A stretch of 64,000 bases of DNA from Kapaibacterium sp044224925 (GTDB lineage: Bacteria > Bacteroidota > Ignavibacteria > Kapaibacteriales > Kapaibacteriaceae): NCBI GenBank assembly GCA_044224925.1, contig JBGAJM010000004.1:124001-188000 (forward strand), given 5' to 3'. Position numbers and translations under genes: made by a program. The notes beneath the pieces are model-generated. The model worked only from the letters and a program-made list of their open reading frames with translations. It was not told the DNA's origin and searched no databases. Positions 7,843 through 16,678 of the stretch are shown one piece after another (the first letter of the stretch is position 1; every line of letters starts with the position of its first letter).

Positions 7843-8877
7843 GTGCATTCAATCCTCCTCATCCGACTATCCTCAATGGGCGATGTGATCCTCGCGTCGC
7901 CATTGGTCCGCCAGCTCCGTCGGTCCTATCCCGATGCACGCATCGACGTCTGTGTACAAGAGCGCTTTGCAGAGGTCTGGCGCTTCGATCCCAACGTGTC
8001 CACCCTGTGGGAGTGGGACGTGCACGATCCGGATGCAACGGCGGACGATCTCAAGCTGTCGATGCGCGAGTCGTTGGGCGGGGGACAGTACGACCTCGTG
8101 GTGGACCTGCAGAACAACGTCCGATCGCGCATCCTTCGCAAAGGACTTGGTCGAGATCTCGTCATGCTCGACAAGCATCGTCTCGAGAAACTTGCCTTGG
8201 TCTACCTGAAGCGCAAGCCCGATGTGGTGATGCCGATCGTCGATCGGTATCGCGCGACCATGGCGGCCTATGCGTTGGCCCTTGATGTGGCCGGACCGGA
8301 TGTGTGGACCGAACAGGACCGAGTGCAAGGGTATTACGGACCCGACACACGTCAACGTCGATCCATTTCGAAAGGCGGACCTCTTCGCATTGCCATCGCT
8401 CCGGGCGCGCAGCACTTCACGAAACGATGGCCGGCCGAACGATATGCGGCGCTGTGCACGATGCTCACGCAGGTGATGGATGCAACGTGTGTGCTCGTGG
8501 GTGGACCGAACGATGTGGCCATCGGCGACGAGATCGTAGCGCATTCCTCGGGAAGGATCGAGCGGGCCGATGGGGCCACGTCGCTTGCTTCGACCATTGC
8601 CGCGCTCGATAGCTGTGACCTTGCCGTCACGAACGATACTGGCGTGATGCACTTGGCAACGGCTCGCAGACTCCCTGTGGTGGCGGTCTTCGGCTCATCG
8701 GTGTCGGCGCTTGGCTTTGCCCCGTACGGAGTACCGAACACCATTGTCGAGGTGGACCTGCCATGCAGACCATGCTCGCATATCGGTCGAGCATCGTGTC
8801 CGAAGCATCATTTTCACTGCATGACCAAGATCAGTGCGGATCGTGTGCTCTCCGCCATCACGGACTTCGTAAATTAG
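7843..8877 (+). CDS. Glycosyltransferase family 9 (heptosyltransferase-like)
   Basis: The 344-residue protein has the two-domain GT-B layout of GT9 LPS heptosyltransferases. The N-terminal acceptor domain opens with ILLIRLSSMGDVILASPLVR, the classic start of the family, and the C-terminal ADP-sugar domain has APGAQHFTKRWP, VLVGGPND and VTNDTGVMHLATARRLPVVAVFG. It adds heptose or a related sugar to the lipopolysaccharide core on the inner leaflet. The C-terminal cysteine cluster PCRPCSH...CPKHHFHCM is also common in this family. The start is GTG, since the next ATG would remove the first strand. A Gfo/Idh/MocA gene follows after 4 bases. Confidence 0.9.
   Translation: MHSILLIRLSSMGDVILASPLVRQLRRSYPDARIDVCVQERFAEVWRFDPNVSTLWEWDVHDPDATADDLKLSMRESLGGGQYDLVVDLQNNVRSRILRKGLGRDLVMLDKHRLEKLALVYLKRKPDVVMPIVDRYRATMAAYALALDVAGPDVWTEQDRVQGYYGPDTRQRRSISKGGPLRIAIAPGAQHFTKRWPAERYAALCTMLTQVMDATCVLVGGPNDVAIGDEIVAHSSGRIERADGATSLASTIAALDSCDLAVTNDTGVMHLATARRLPVVAVFGSSVSALGFAPYGVPNTIVEVDLPCRPCSHIGRASCPKHHFHCMTKISADRVLSAITDFVN
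8870..8877 (+). promoter_or_regulatory. -7-like box TAAATTAG before the Gfo/Idh gene
   Basis: TAAATTAG-CGCC-ATG has the same box-to-start distance of 4 bases as murA and the GT39-like gene, but it overlaps the GT9 stop codon, so it may be coincidental in an operon. Confidence 0.3.
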
Positions 8878-8881
8878 CGCC

Positions 8882-9886
8882 ATGAACACCGTAGGCATCG
8901 CACTCGTCGGCGCTGGCAACATCGCCCAGAACATCCACCTTCCGCTCCTTACCACCTTGCCACATGCCAAGCTCGTGGCCATCGTGGATAAGAACGTTTC
9001 CAAGGCACGCATTCTCGCAGAGCGGTATTCGATCCCGCATGTCTGCAAGTCGGTCGAAGATGCTGTTGCCCTTGCCGACGTTGACGCCGTGGTGGTGACC
9101 ACGAGCACCGATGCCCATGCACAGACCGCACTCACGGCGATCCATGCGAACAAGCATGTCTTTGTTGAACGACCCGCCGCACGTACGCTACAAGAGACCC
9201 TCGATATTCGCAATGCAGCCATCGAGCACGACGTGCAAGTGATGGTGGGCATGAATCATCGATTCCGTCCGGATGTGGTGCACATGAAGAATGCCATCGA
9301 TCGTGGCGAGATCGGTCAGATCTACTACGTGAAGGCAGGATGGGTGAAGCAGCGTAGCACGGATGCGCGCTGGTTGGCGCAGGAAGAGAAGAGCGGTGGT
9401 GGTGTGTTGGTGGACCTCGGTATCGTCGTCATCGACATGATCCTGCACGTCTTCAATTTCGGTCGTGTGCGCAGTGTGGACTGCTCCATGTTCCGTCACG
9501 AGACCAAGGGCGTGGAAGACGTCGTGGTGGCCATGCTCCACTTCGAGAACGGGTCCGTGGCCACGATCGAAACAAGCTGGTCGCTCATGCGCGCCGAAGA
9601 CCTCTACTACTGCAATGTCTTCGGGAAGAAGGGAAGCGCCTTCATCAATCCGTTCAAGCTTGTGAAGCGGGCCGGGAATGAATTTCAGACCATTCAGCCG
9701 GCACAGCCCAAGGCCTCCATGGCCGTCTATCGCAAGACCTACGAAACCGAACTCAAGCATTTCGTGACCTCGATCCGAGGGATCACGCCCATGATCTCCA
9801 CCGTCAGCGAGGCCGTGGAACGCATGAAGATCGTCGAAGCGCTCTACGCTTCCGCCGAACTCCGACGAGAGATCGTCATCCCTTAA
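8882..9886 (+). CDS. Gfo/Idh/MocA family protein with substituted catalytic residues
   Basis: The 334-residue product has the family's N-terminal Rossmann domain (VGAGNIAQNIHLPLL, then DVDAVVVTTSTDAHA) and the C-terminal alpha/beta substrate domain. In active members the sugar dehydrogenase uses the Lys of an EKP motif and the His of a DxGxHxxD motif. Here the first reads VERP (Lys to Arg, near residue 97) and the second DLGIVVID (His to Val, near residue 180). Cofactor binding looks intact, but normal hydride-transfer chemistry is doubtful. It follows the GT9 gene by 4 bases, which suggests a part in surface polysaccharide or nucleotide-sugar metabolism (inference). Confidence 0.85.
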   Translation: MNTVGIALVGAGNIAQNIHLPLLTTLPHAKLVAIVDKNVSKARILAERYSIPHVCKSVEDAVALADVDAVVVTTSTDAHAQTALTAIHANKHVFVERPAARTLQETLDIRNAAIEHDVQVMVGMNHRFRPDVVHMKNAIDRGEIGQIYYVKAGWVKQRSTDARWLAQEEKSGGGVLVDLGIVVIDMILHVFNFGRVRSVDCSMFRHETKGVEDVVVAMLHFENGSVATIETSWSLMRAEDLYYCNVFGKKGSAFINPFKLVKRAGNEFQTIQPAQPKASMAVYRKTYETELKHFVTSIRGITPMISTVSEAVERMKIVEALYASAELRREIVIP

Positions 9887-9888
9887 CA

Positions 9889-9937
9889 CCCCTGTGTACA
9901 AGATGTGGAAGAAGCTTCGCCCGATGTGTACATGGGG
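9889..9937. repeat. Imperfect inverted repeat between the Gfo/Idh gene and dnaB
   Basis: CCCC...TGTACA (9889-9892 and 9895-9900) faces TGTACA...GGGG (9927-9932 and 9934-9937), with a small GAAGCTTC palindrome between. There is no T-run after it. It could be a weak terminator of the upstream gene or a protein-binding site in front of dnaB. Confidence 0.4.
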
Positions 9938-9973
9938 CGTATAAGTCGCGTCTATCCACGCTGTCACGTTTCG

Positions 9974-9981
9974 TAAGTTGG
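9974..9981 (+). promoter_or_regulatory. -7-like box TAAGTTGG before dnaB
   Basis: TAAGTTGG is followed by AAGA and the dnaB ATG. dnaB has a 99-base gap upstream, so it needs its own promoter; a leaderless or near-leaderless message is the simplest reading. Confidence 0.4.
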
Positions 9982-9985
9982 AAGA

Positions 9986-11425
9986 ATGGATACTGTACGA
10001 CAAGGCTCCCGCGCCAACGTCCTCTCGATCGATGAACTCACCGGCAACATCCCTCCGCACTCCACCGAGGCGGAAGTGGCCGTGCTGGGTGCCATGCTCA
10101 TGGAGAAGGAAGCGGTGAGCAAGGTGCTCGAAGTGCTCCAAGCAGAGTGCTTCTATCACGATAAACACGAGACCATCTTCAAGGCGATGACGTCCATGTT
10201 CGAACGTGGCGTCACCATCGACCTGATCACGCTGAACAACGAGCTGAGTCGTAACGGAGATCTTGAGCGTGTTGGCGGGATGTTCACGCTCACCGACATC
10301 AGCACACGCACGGTCACGGCCGCCAACGTCGAGCACCACGCACGCATCGTGCTCGAGCGTTACTTGAAACGGTCATTGATCAAGGTGGCAGGGCAGATCA
10401 TTGCCGACTGTTTCGATGAGACCACCGACGCGCTCGACGAAGTGGACCATGCAGAGCAGCGCATCTTCGAGGTCGCCGAGCGACGCTTGAAACGTTCGTA
10501 CTCCGGCATGAAGAAGCTCACCCGCGATGCCATCGACAAGATCTTCCAGATGAGCACGGAAGGGGACGGCGTGACGGGTGTTCCGACAGGCTTCACGCAT
10601 CTCGACCAGATGCTCAGCGGCTTGCAGCCGTCAGACCTTGTCATCCTTGCTGCCCGCCCATCGATGGGGAAGACGGCCTTTGCATTGTCGATCGCTCGCG
10701 AGGCTGCGGAGCGTGGCAAGGCGGTAGGGTTCTTCTCGCTGGAAATGTCGGCCCACCAGCTGGTGTTGCGTTTGATCAGTGCCGATAGCGAGATCAATCT
10801 GCAGAAGCTTCGTTCGGGTCAGCTCTCCCAGAACGATATGCAGAACATCGTCAAGAAGGTCGACAAGCTCATGAATGCGCCGATCTACATCGACGACAGT
10901 GCTGCGCTCTCTCCGGTGGAGTTTCGCGCGAAGTGCCGCCGCATGAAGATGGAACACAAGATCGATCTTGTTGTGGTGGACTACTTGCAGCTCATGCATG
11001 CACCAAAGGCAGAGAGTCGTGAACGAGAGATCTCCGTGATCTCCCACACCCTCAAGCAAGTGGCAAAAGAGCTCGATATTCCGGTGCTCGCCCTTTCGCA
11101 GTTGAACCGTACACTTGAATCACGAGCAGACAAACGTCCGATGCTGTCGGACCTTCGCGAATCAGGCTCGATCGAGCAGGATGCCGACGTGGTGATGTTC
11201 GTCCACCGTCCGTCGTACTACAAGATCGAGAAGTTCGAAGACGGCACGTCGACCGATAACATCGCCGAGATCATCGTCGGCAAACAACGGAATGGTCCCA
11301 CAGGCGACGTGCGGTTGTTCTACAACAAGGACCTGGCGCGCTTCCACGATCTGTCCTACCACCATGCCGCCTTCGAGGCCGCCGAAGAACCGCCGTATCT
11401 GGCGCCTCCCGACGCACCATTCTAG
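9986..11425 (+). CDS. dnaB: Replicative DNA helicase DnaB
   Basis: The 479-residue product has the DnaB N-terminal helical domain (about residues 22-125, HSTEAEVAVLGAMLME), a linker, and the RecA-like helicase domain. Walker A is ARPSMGKTAF (about 223-232), Walker B is LVVVDYLQLM (about 328-337), and ALSQLNRTLESRADKRP and DLRESGSIEQDADVV are typical of the family. The hexamer unwinds DNA at the replication fork and binds primase. There is no intein, although DnaB is a common intein site: the P-loop is uninterrupted. It is transcribed alone after a 99-base gap. Confidence 0.97.
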   Translation: MDTVRQGSRANVLSIDELTGNIPPHSTEAEVAVLGAMLMEKEAVSKVLEVLQAECFYHDKHETIFKAMTSMFERGVTIDLITLNNELSRNGDLERVGGMFTLTDISTRTVTAANVEHHARIVLERYLKRSLIKVAGQIIADCFDETTDALDEVDHAEQRIFEVAERRLKRSYSGMKKLTRDAIDKIFQMSTEGDGVTGVPTGFTHLDQMLSGLQPSDLVILAARPSMGKTAFALSIAREAAERGKAVGFFSLEMSAHQLVLRLISADSEINLQKLRSGQLSQNDMQNIVKKVDKLMNAPIYIDDSAALSPVEFRAKCRRMKMEHKIDLVVVDYLQLMHAPKAESREREISVISHTLKQVAKELDIPVLALSQLNRTLESRADKRPMLSDLRESGSIEQDADVVMFVHRPSYYKIEKFEDGTSTDNIAEIIVGKQRNGPTGDVRLFYNKDLARFHDLSYHHAAFEAAEEPPYLAPPDAPF

Positions 11426-11447
11426 CGTGTTCCCTTTTGGCAACACG
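11426..11447 (+). terminator. Possible weak terminator hairpin after dnaB
   Basis: CGTGTT (11426-11431) pairs with AACACG (11442-11447), with an inner CC/GG pairing around TTTT. It starts at the base after the dnaB stop. No T-run follows, so this is tentative. Confidence 0.35.
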
Positions 11448-11458
11448 TGGTAATGATG

Positions 11459-11466
11459 TAACTTTC
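11459..11466 (+). promoter_or_regulatory. -7-like box TAACTTTC before the WD40 gene
   Basis: TAACTTTC differs from TAnnTTTG in one position and lies 34 bases before the ATG; AGGGGA just before the start serves as ribosome site. Confidence 0.4.
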
Positions 11467-11500
11467 GAGACACACACACACGGCAGTTGTAAGGGGAACT

Positions 11501-13558
11501 ATGAATCGACTTGTGTTGGGTCTGTGCCTGGTCGTCCTATGGAGTACGACCAATGCGCAAGACAGTCTTCGCGTTGTACGCCCGAACGGGGGCGAGATCT
11601 TTTACACGAACCGAGACTCCGTGATCGTAGTGGAGTGGACGGGTGTTGCCGACACCACGAAGGTTCGTTTGGAGTACACGGTCGACAATGGCGCCACGTG
11701 GCAGATCCTTGCCGATTCCGCTACCGGACTTCGATACGACTGGAAACAGAAGAACCCCATCCTCGCCACCACGTACCGCATCAAGGCCTTGCAGTTCCGC
11801 CGGCCAACGTTGCAGGATGATATCAAGTATCAAGAACATTTCTCCGACGTGACCGATGCCGCATGGTCACCGGATGGAACGCGCGTGATCAGTGCAGGGA
11901 CGAATGCCCACGTATGGTATGCCCGCACCGGTGTGAAGATCGGACAGATGGATCCCGCTATCGGTTTCCGTATGAACACCGTAGACTGGAATGTCGACGG
12001 CCACACGCTGGTCACGGGATCGACCGATAGCACGGCCGTTCTGTGGGAAGACACGACCTTTACCAAGCTTCGAACATTCACCAAGCACTTCGACGAGCTG
12101 ACCATTGCTCGATTCGATGTCACAGGCGCCTATCTCGCCACGGCTGCACGCGACAATCGTGGTCGTCTCTTCCAACTGTCGAACGGTTCGCTGGTCACCA
12201 CGTATACACATGCGCGGACGTTGAACGACCTTCGCTGGAACGCTCAAGGCACGAAGATCATCACGTGTTCCGACGACAATATCGGTCGTGTCTGGAATCG
12301 TGGCATCGGTCTGCCACTGCAACTCAACGGACATCAAGTTGGATTGCAACAAGGCTGCTTCTCTCCGGATGGAACGTTGGCAGCGACGGCCGGTGGTGAT
12401 GCCACGACGCGCATCTGGGATGTGGCGAATGGTGGAGCATTGTTGCACACGCTTCGCGACACGGATAACGAGGGAATGTATGCGGTGACGTTCACGCCCG
12501 ACAACCGCTATGTGGTAACGGGCATGAGCGACAGTCTGCTGATCCTATGGGACGCGACCACCGGTGCACGCATCCGTTCGTTCGGTGGTGGCAAAGGTCG
12601 AGTGACCACCGTGAGTGTGAGCCAAGACGGTCAGTTCGTGGCCGCTTCCTACTCCGACAACAATGCTCGCGTGTTCAACATGGCCACGGGCGCTCTTGTG
12701 CGCTTGTTGCCGCATCGTCAACCGGTGCACCTCGTGAAGTGGAGTCCCGAAGGCGGTCGTGTGCTCACCACGTCGGAGGATGGCACAGCTGCCGTGTGGC
12801 AGATCCGCGATATCGTCATTCAAGAAGATGTGTCGAACGGTACGTTCTCCATCGCCCCGCCACCTCCCGCCTCTGCCCTGATCTCCACCACCGGTGATAC
12901 GGTCTCGATCGGAGACGACTTCACCGTGAACGTCGAGATGAGCAATGGTCTGTATCTCGATATCGTGAAGCCGAACACGGTGACAGTAACGGTCACGTAT
13001 GATGGTTCGATCATGGACCTGAAGGATCGCACTGTCGTGGAGTCGCAACGCGACTCATTGGGATATGCGATCGTCACCTTGAAGCCGGTGCCGCTTCCGT
13101 ATGTGCAAGGTCAGCTCTATTCCTTGCCCTTCAAGGCAACACTCGGAGCCGACTCCGTCACGCGCGTGCGTGTGACGTCGGCACTGGTCGACGGTGCGTG
13201 GACACTTGTACGCATCGACACGGTGTCGCGCGAGATCCTGGTGCGCGGCCAATGCAGAGCAGGCGGTGTGACGCGACTCTATATCTCGGACAGTGCTCGC
13301 GTGCGATTCTCCGCTTTCCCGATACCGGCAGAGAAGACGCTGCGCATTCATGCATCGTTGCTCGAGACCGGTCCGACGTCGGTGACCATGTACGACATGT
13401 TCGGTCGAACGGTCTATTCCGATGTGGCCACCTCCGACGAAGAGAAAGCGCGCACGGTAGAACGTATGATCGATGTGCAGCAGTTTCCTTCCGGCAGATA
13501 TGTGCTGGTTCTTACAACACCCACGGATCGCAAGGTCCTTCTTGTTGTAAAGGACTAA
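11501..13558 (+). CDS. Secreted WD40-repeat protein with T9SS sorting domain
   Basis: The 685-residue protein starts with a signal peptide (MNRLVLGLCLVVLWSTTNAQ). Next is a VVRPNGGEIFYTNRD-type beta domain (about 24-105), a WD40 propeller of about seven or eight repeats (about 115-435; endings such as ARVFNMATG, TRIWDVANG, LILWDATTG), a cohesin-like beta domain (about 450-580), and a T9SS type A C-terminal domain (SAFPIPAEKTLRIH to GRYVLVLTTPTDRKVL). The WD40 part probably displays proteins or binds partners at the cell surface; no catalytic motif is seen. An AGGGGA ribosome site precedes the ATG, and the barrel-OmpA gene follows 4 bases after its stop, so the pair form an operon. Confidence 0.88.
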   Translation: MNRLVLGLCLVVLWSTTNAQDSLRVVRPNGGEIFYTNRDSVIVVEWTGVADTTKVRLEYTVDNGATWQILADSATGLRYDWKQKNPILATTYRIKALQFRRPTLQDDIKYQEHFSDVTDAAWSPDGTRVISAGTNAHVWYARTGVKIGQMDPAIGFRMNTVDWNVDGHTLVTGSTDSTAVLWEDTTFTKLRTFTKHFDELTIARFDVTGAYLATAARDNRGRLFQLSNGSLVTTYTHARTLNDLRWNAQGTKIITCSDDNIGRVWNRGIGLPLQLNGHQVGLQQGCFSPDGTLAATAGGDATTRIWDVANGGALLHTLRDTDNEGMYAVTFTPDNRYVVTGMSDSLLILWDATTGARIRSFGGGKGRVTTVSVSQDGQFVAASYSDNNARVFNMATGALVRLLPHRQPVHLVKWSPEGGRVLTTSEDGTAAVWQIRDIVIQEDVSNGTFSIAPPPPASALISTTGDTVSIGDDFTVNVEMSNGLYLDIVKPNTVTVTVTYDGSIMDLKDRTVVESQRDSLGYAIVTLKPVPLPYVQGQLYSLPFKATLGADSVTRVRVTSALVDGAWTLVRIDTVSREILVRGQCRAGGVTRLYISDSARVRFSAFPIPAEKTLRIHASLLETGPTSVTMYDMFGRTVYSDVATSDEEKARTVERMIDVQQFPSGRYVLVLTTPTDRKVLLVVKD

Positions 13559-13562
13559 CGCC

Positions 13563-15689
13563 ATGAGAACAAAGCTCCTCCTTCTCCTCCTTTCCATTGG
13601 CCTTCTTCATCGCGCATCCGCACAGGACGACTGGACGCCGCCCGACAGCGTATGGCTTTTTAGTGTGGGCGTGTCGGCCTATGGTGCCATGACGATGCAT
13701 AACGGCAACTTCCTGTTGCCGAACGCTCCAACCTGTTGCACAGAATACACCACGGCCACGGGTTTTGGTCCGGCCGGTTCGATCTTCGTCCGCCAAGAGT
13801 TCACCAAGGTGTTTCGCTTGTCGTTGCGTGGGTCGTTCATTCCCATGTCCGGCGCCTTCACCACCGACGAGAACCTTCTGCTCAGCGGTCAAGTGGCCGG
13901 TGTGTCGGAACATTCGCTTGACGTATCGATGAACTGGCTCGGTGCAGAGCTCATGGCAGATGTGCGCATCGCCGGTCCACTGCGCCTCCTCGTAGGCTAC
14001 GGCATGGGCACCATGCTGTCACCCACGTATTCGCAGAAGGAGACCTTGGTCGAACCATCGAACGGCACGTTCGAGAACGGTCAGCGCGTTCGCAATGCAA
14101 CAACCGATCAAACGCTCACGGGTCTTCCGCAGTGGCACGGTGGCGTGGTGGGAGGGCTGTCGTACGACATCCCGCTCACACGAAATAATTCCGTGGTGCT
14201 CACGCCGGAGCTCACGTACCGCCTTGGACTGAGCAATATCGTCGAAGGCTTTGACTGGAAGGCGAACACGATTCGACTCGGTGCTTCGATCGCCTTTGCG
14301 ACCAATGCACCAACGCCGCCAAAGCCGGTGGAACGTCGGCGCGAACTCATGGTGGATTCCACGATGGTCTCCATCGAGCCCGACCAACTCTACCGTCGCA
14401 CGGAAGGTGTGGAGCGTTCGTATGTGGACACAACAGAAACCGCAGATACGATCTTCATCACGCAAAAGGCATCGCGCACCGATACCGTGTTCACGCCGGT
14501 GTTGCCCACCATCCATGCGGCCATCGCCGCGAAGGCCGTCGAACCGAACGGTTCGTTGAAGGATGTGTTCGGTATCGCCGTGTCGACGCAGTTCGTGACC
14601 GAAGCTCTTCCTGTTCTGCCGGTGATCTTCTTCGAATCGCAATCGATCTCGCTCTCGTTCCGATATCATCAGATCAAGAAGGCGTCCGAATTCAACGTCG
14701 ACGCCATTTCACCACGCACAACAGAAGTGCACCACGAAGTGTTGAACATCTTGGGGTCGAGATTGCGCGACGATCCAACGGCCACCGTGCGGTTGCGTGG
14801 AACGGCAGACCCGACCACGGAAGGTGCTGATTGCGAGCTTGCTCGCAAGCGTGCAGAGACCGTGAAGGCCTACCTCACATCGGTGTGGAATATCGCATCG
14901 GATCGCATCACGGTGGTGACGGCAACGTCCGGATCGTGTGCGCCGGAGCGTGCTACACGGCAACCATCCGAAGAAGGCTTCTCCGAGAACCGTCGTGTGG
15001 AGATCGAGACGGAGAACCTCGATCTGATCGCCTCGGTGAAACGTCAGCGCTTCAACGAAGCACGGGCGGTCACGCCGCCTCGGTTGTTGTTCGATCCAAC
15101 AGGGTCGAGCACACAGTTCGTCACGGGCTGGAAGCTCGAGGCGAAGAGCGGCACGAACGTGCTGTTCGCGAAGGAAGGAAAGGGCGCTCCGACGTCGATC
15201 ACACAGGACCTCACGACCACGCAGGCAGATCAGATGCTCGCGGCCGTGCCGGTGGTGGTGACGTTGAAGTTGGATGCCATTCGTAATGTGTCCGACTCTG
15301 CATCAACGTCGCTCAGTGTGCGCAAGGATACCGTCGCAACGGAAATGGAACGCCTTACACTGACGCTGTTCGAGGTCGCCTCCGACAAGCTCACGCCGAT
15401 CGCCGAAGAGCAGATCAAGAAGTTCGTCGATCAGGTTCCTGCGGGTTCGGTCGTGACCGTTCGCGGCTATGCGGACATGCTCGGGAATGCAGACTTCAAC
15501 AAGAAGATCTCGGCACGACGTGCGGACGCCGTGTGCGCGTCCATCCAACGCCATCTTGCACGTCGTGTGTCGTTGAAGTGTGACGAAGTGGCCACCGATC
15601 GATTTCCGCCGGGCATCGACTCCTACAACACCCCGGAAGAGCGGTTCCTGAGTCGGACCGTACAGATCGAAGTGAAGAAGCCGCGTTAA
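13563..15689 (+). CDS. Outer-membrane barrel fused to two OmpA-like domains
   Basis: The 708-residue product has a signal peptide (ending HRASAQ), an N-terminal beta-barrel-like domain (about 25-250, with CCTEYTTATGFGP and SPTYSQKETLVEP), a linker, and two OmpA_C-like regions. The first (about 355-500: VLNILGSRLRDDPTATVRLRG, SENRRVEIE) and the last (about 600-705: LTLFEVASDKLTPIAEEQIKKF, ISARRADAV) resemble peptidoglycan-binding OmpA domains, though divergent. It likely ties the outer membrane to the cell wall. The barrel is homologous to the protein at 40091-40972, which shares CC.EYT, Y.QKET and the SIRLG/TIRLG last strand. It is co-transcribed with the WD40 gene, so may help anchor that protein. 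Confidence 0.85.
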   Translation: MRTKLLLLLLSIGLLHRASAQDDWTPPDSVWLFSVGVSAYGAMTMHNGNFLLPNAPTCCTEYTTATGFGPAGSIFVRQEFTKVFRLSLRGSFIPMSGAFTTDENLLLSGQVAGVSEHSLDVSMNWLGAELMADVRIAGPLRLLVGYGMGTMLSPTYSQKETLVEPSNGTFENGQRVRNATTDQTLTGLPQWHGGVVGGLSYDIPLTRNNSVVLTPELTYRLGLSNIVEGFDWKANTIRLGASIAFATNAPTPPKPVERRRELMVDSTMVSIEPDQLYRRTEGVERSYVDTTETADTIFITQKASRTDTVFTPVLPTIHAAIAAKAVEPNGSLKDVFGIAVSTQFVTEALPVLPVIFFESQSISLSFRYHQIKKASEFNVDAISPRTTEVHHEVLNILGSRLRDDPTATVRLRGTADPTTEGADCELARKRAETVKAYLTSVWNIASDRITVVTATSGSCAPERATRQPSEEGFSENRRVEIETENLDLIASVKRQRFNEARAVTPPRLLFDPTGSSTQFVTGWKLEAKSGTNVLFAKEGKGAPTSITQDLTTTQADQMLAAVPVVVTLKLDAIRNVSDSASTSLSVRKDTVATEMERLTLTLFEVASDKLTPIAEEQIKKFVDQVPAGSVVTVRGYADMLGNADFNKKISARRADAVCASIQRHLARRVSLKCDEVATDRFPPGIDSYNTPEERFLSRTVQIEVKKPR

Positions 15690-16678
15690 GAGCGGCCAGC
15701 AGCAAGTTTGATGGGGCAATGCGTCACACCGTCGCGAATGCAATTGCGATCGCACGGTGTGACGTAGACACGGGGCACGGCCGTGGGGAACTTCTCGTGC
15801 AGACGTTCCAGGATCTGCCGCTCCAACTGATAGAGATGCTCTAGCGTGTAGTCATAGGGCATCACGAGGTCGATCTCGATGAAGATGTCCTTGCCGCTCT
15901 GACGTGTGTGCACGCCCTTGAACTCGCACATGTGTGTGAAGTTCTCGGCAATGATGGCAAGGATCTCGAACTGCATGGAATCCGGAAGCGTGCGATCCAG
16001 CAACTGCTTGATCGCCTCCCTGCCATGCGTGAGCGGCACCTTGAGCGATACGACCAAGAGCAACACCGATGCGATGCCGTCCACCGTACGTGCCAGTGAG
16101 ATCTGGGCCATGGACAACAACACGCCGCCAATGAGCAGCGACAAGAGCACACCCAACTCCAGCCATGAATCCAAGCGCCAGAGCTCCGCATCGTAGCGAA
16201 GCATGGGCATGTGGAACCGGTCGGCATAGCGCGTGAGTTGACGTGTGTTCCATCGCATCACAAGGAACGACGTGATGCTCCATGCGACCACGACCAAGGT
16301 GTTCTGCTTGGCCAATGGTCTGCTGAACATGGTCCACGCTTCACCAAGCGTATACACGGTGAGCACGATGAGCAACGTTGCACTTGCGAGTATGGCAAGG
16401 CTCTCGTACTTGCCGTATCCATAGTTGAACTGCATGTCGGCATTGCGCATGGAACGGCGCACGGCGGCAAGGAAGAGCATGGAATTGCCAATGTCGATCA
16501 CCGAGATGAGACCATTGGTCTGCAGGATGAGCGACTGCTGAATGGCACCGAGGATGATACTGCCGCCGGCCAAGAGTGCGCATGCCACCATCGACATGGC
16601 AGAGGCGTACTCGGGAGTGCTTCTGCGAAACAACGTTCGCAGAGAACGGTTCAATGCCGTGAACGACATCGTCTTCAC
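15686..16678 (-). CDS. Cation diffusion facilitator family transporter
   Basis: The 330-residue protein has about six membrane segments and a C-terminal cytoplasmic domain (about 215-310: IAENFTHMCEFKGVHTRQSGKDIFIEIDLVMP), the plan of CDF metal/proton antiporters that export zinc, iron, cobalt or manganese. The usual HxYGxGRxE motif after the second helix reads NYGYGKYESLA, and the paired Asp sites are only partly recognisable (VIDIGN in TM2, DSWLE in TM5), so metal specificity is uncertain. A C-terminal CDRNCIRDGVTHCP cysteine cluster is unusual. The start is GTG, overlapping the upstream stop as GTGA. Its stop overlaps the stop of the OmpA gene by 4 bases. Confidence 0.82.
   Translation of the reverse strand: MKTMSFTALNRSLRTLFRRSTPEYASAMSMVACALLAGGSIILGAIQQSLILQTNGLISVIDIGNSMLFLAAVRRSMRNADMQFNYGYGKYESLAILASATLLIVLTVYTLGEAWTMFSRPLAKQNTLVVVAWSITSFLVMRWNTRQLTRYADRFHMPMLRYDAELWRLDSWLELGVLLSLLIGGVLLSMAQISLARTVDGIASVLLLVVSLKVPLTHGREAIKQLLDRTLPDSMQFEILAIIAENFTHMCEFKGVHTRQSGKDIFIEIDLVMPYDYTLEHLYQLERQILERLHEKFPTAVPRVYVTPCDRNCIRDGVTHCPIKLAAGRS

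Noticed and set aside
9893..9960. DnaA-box-like words (TGTGTACAA, TATCCAC) upstream of dnaB, possibly a replication origin
   Set aside because: None matches TTATCCACA within one base, there is no AT-rich unwinding region, and dnaA, dnaN or parAB are absent.
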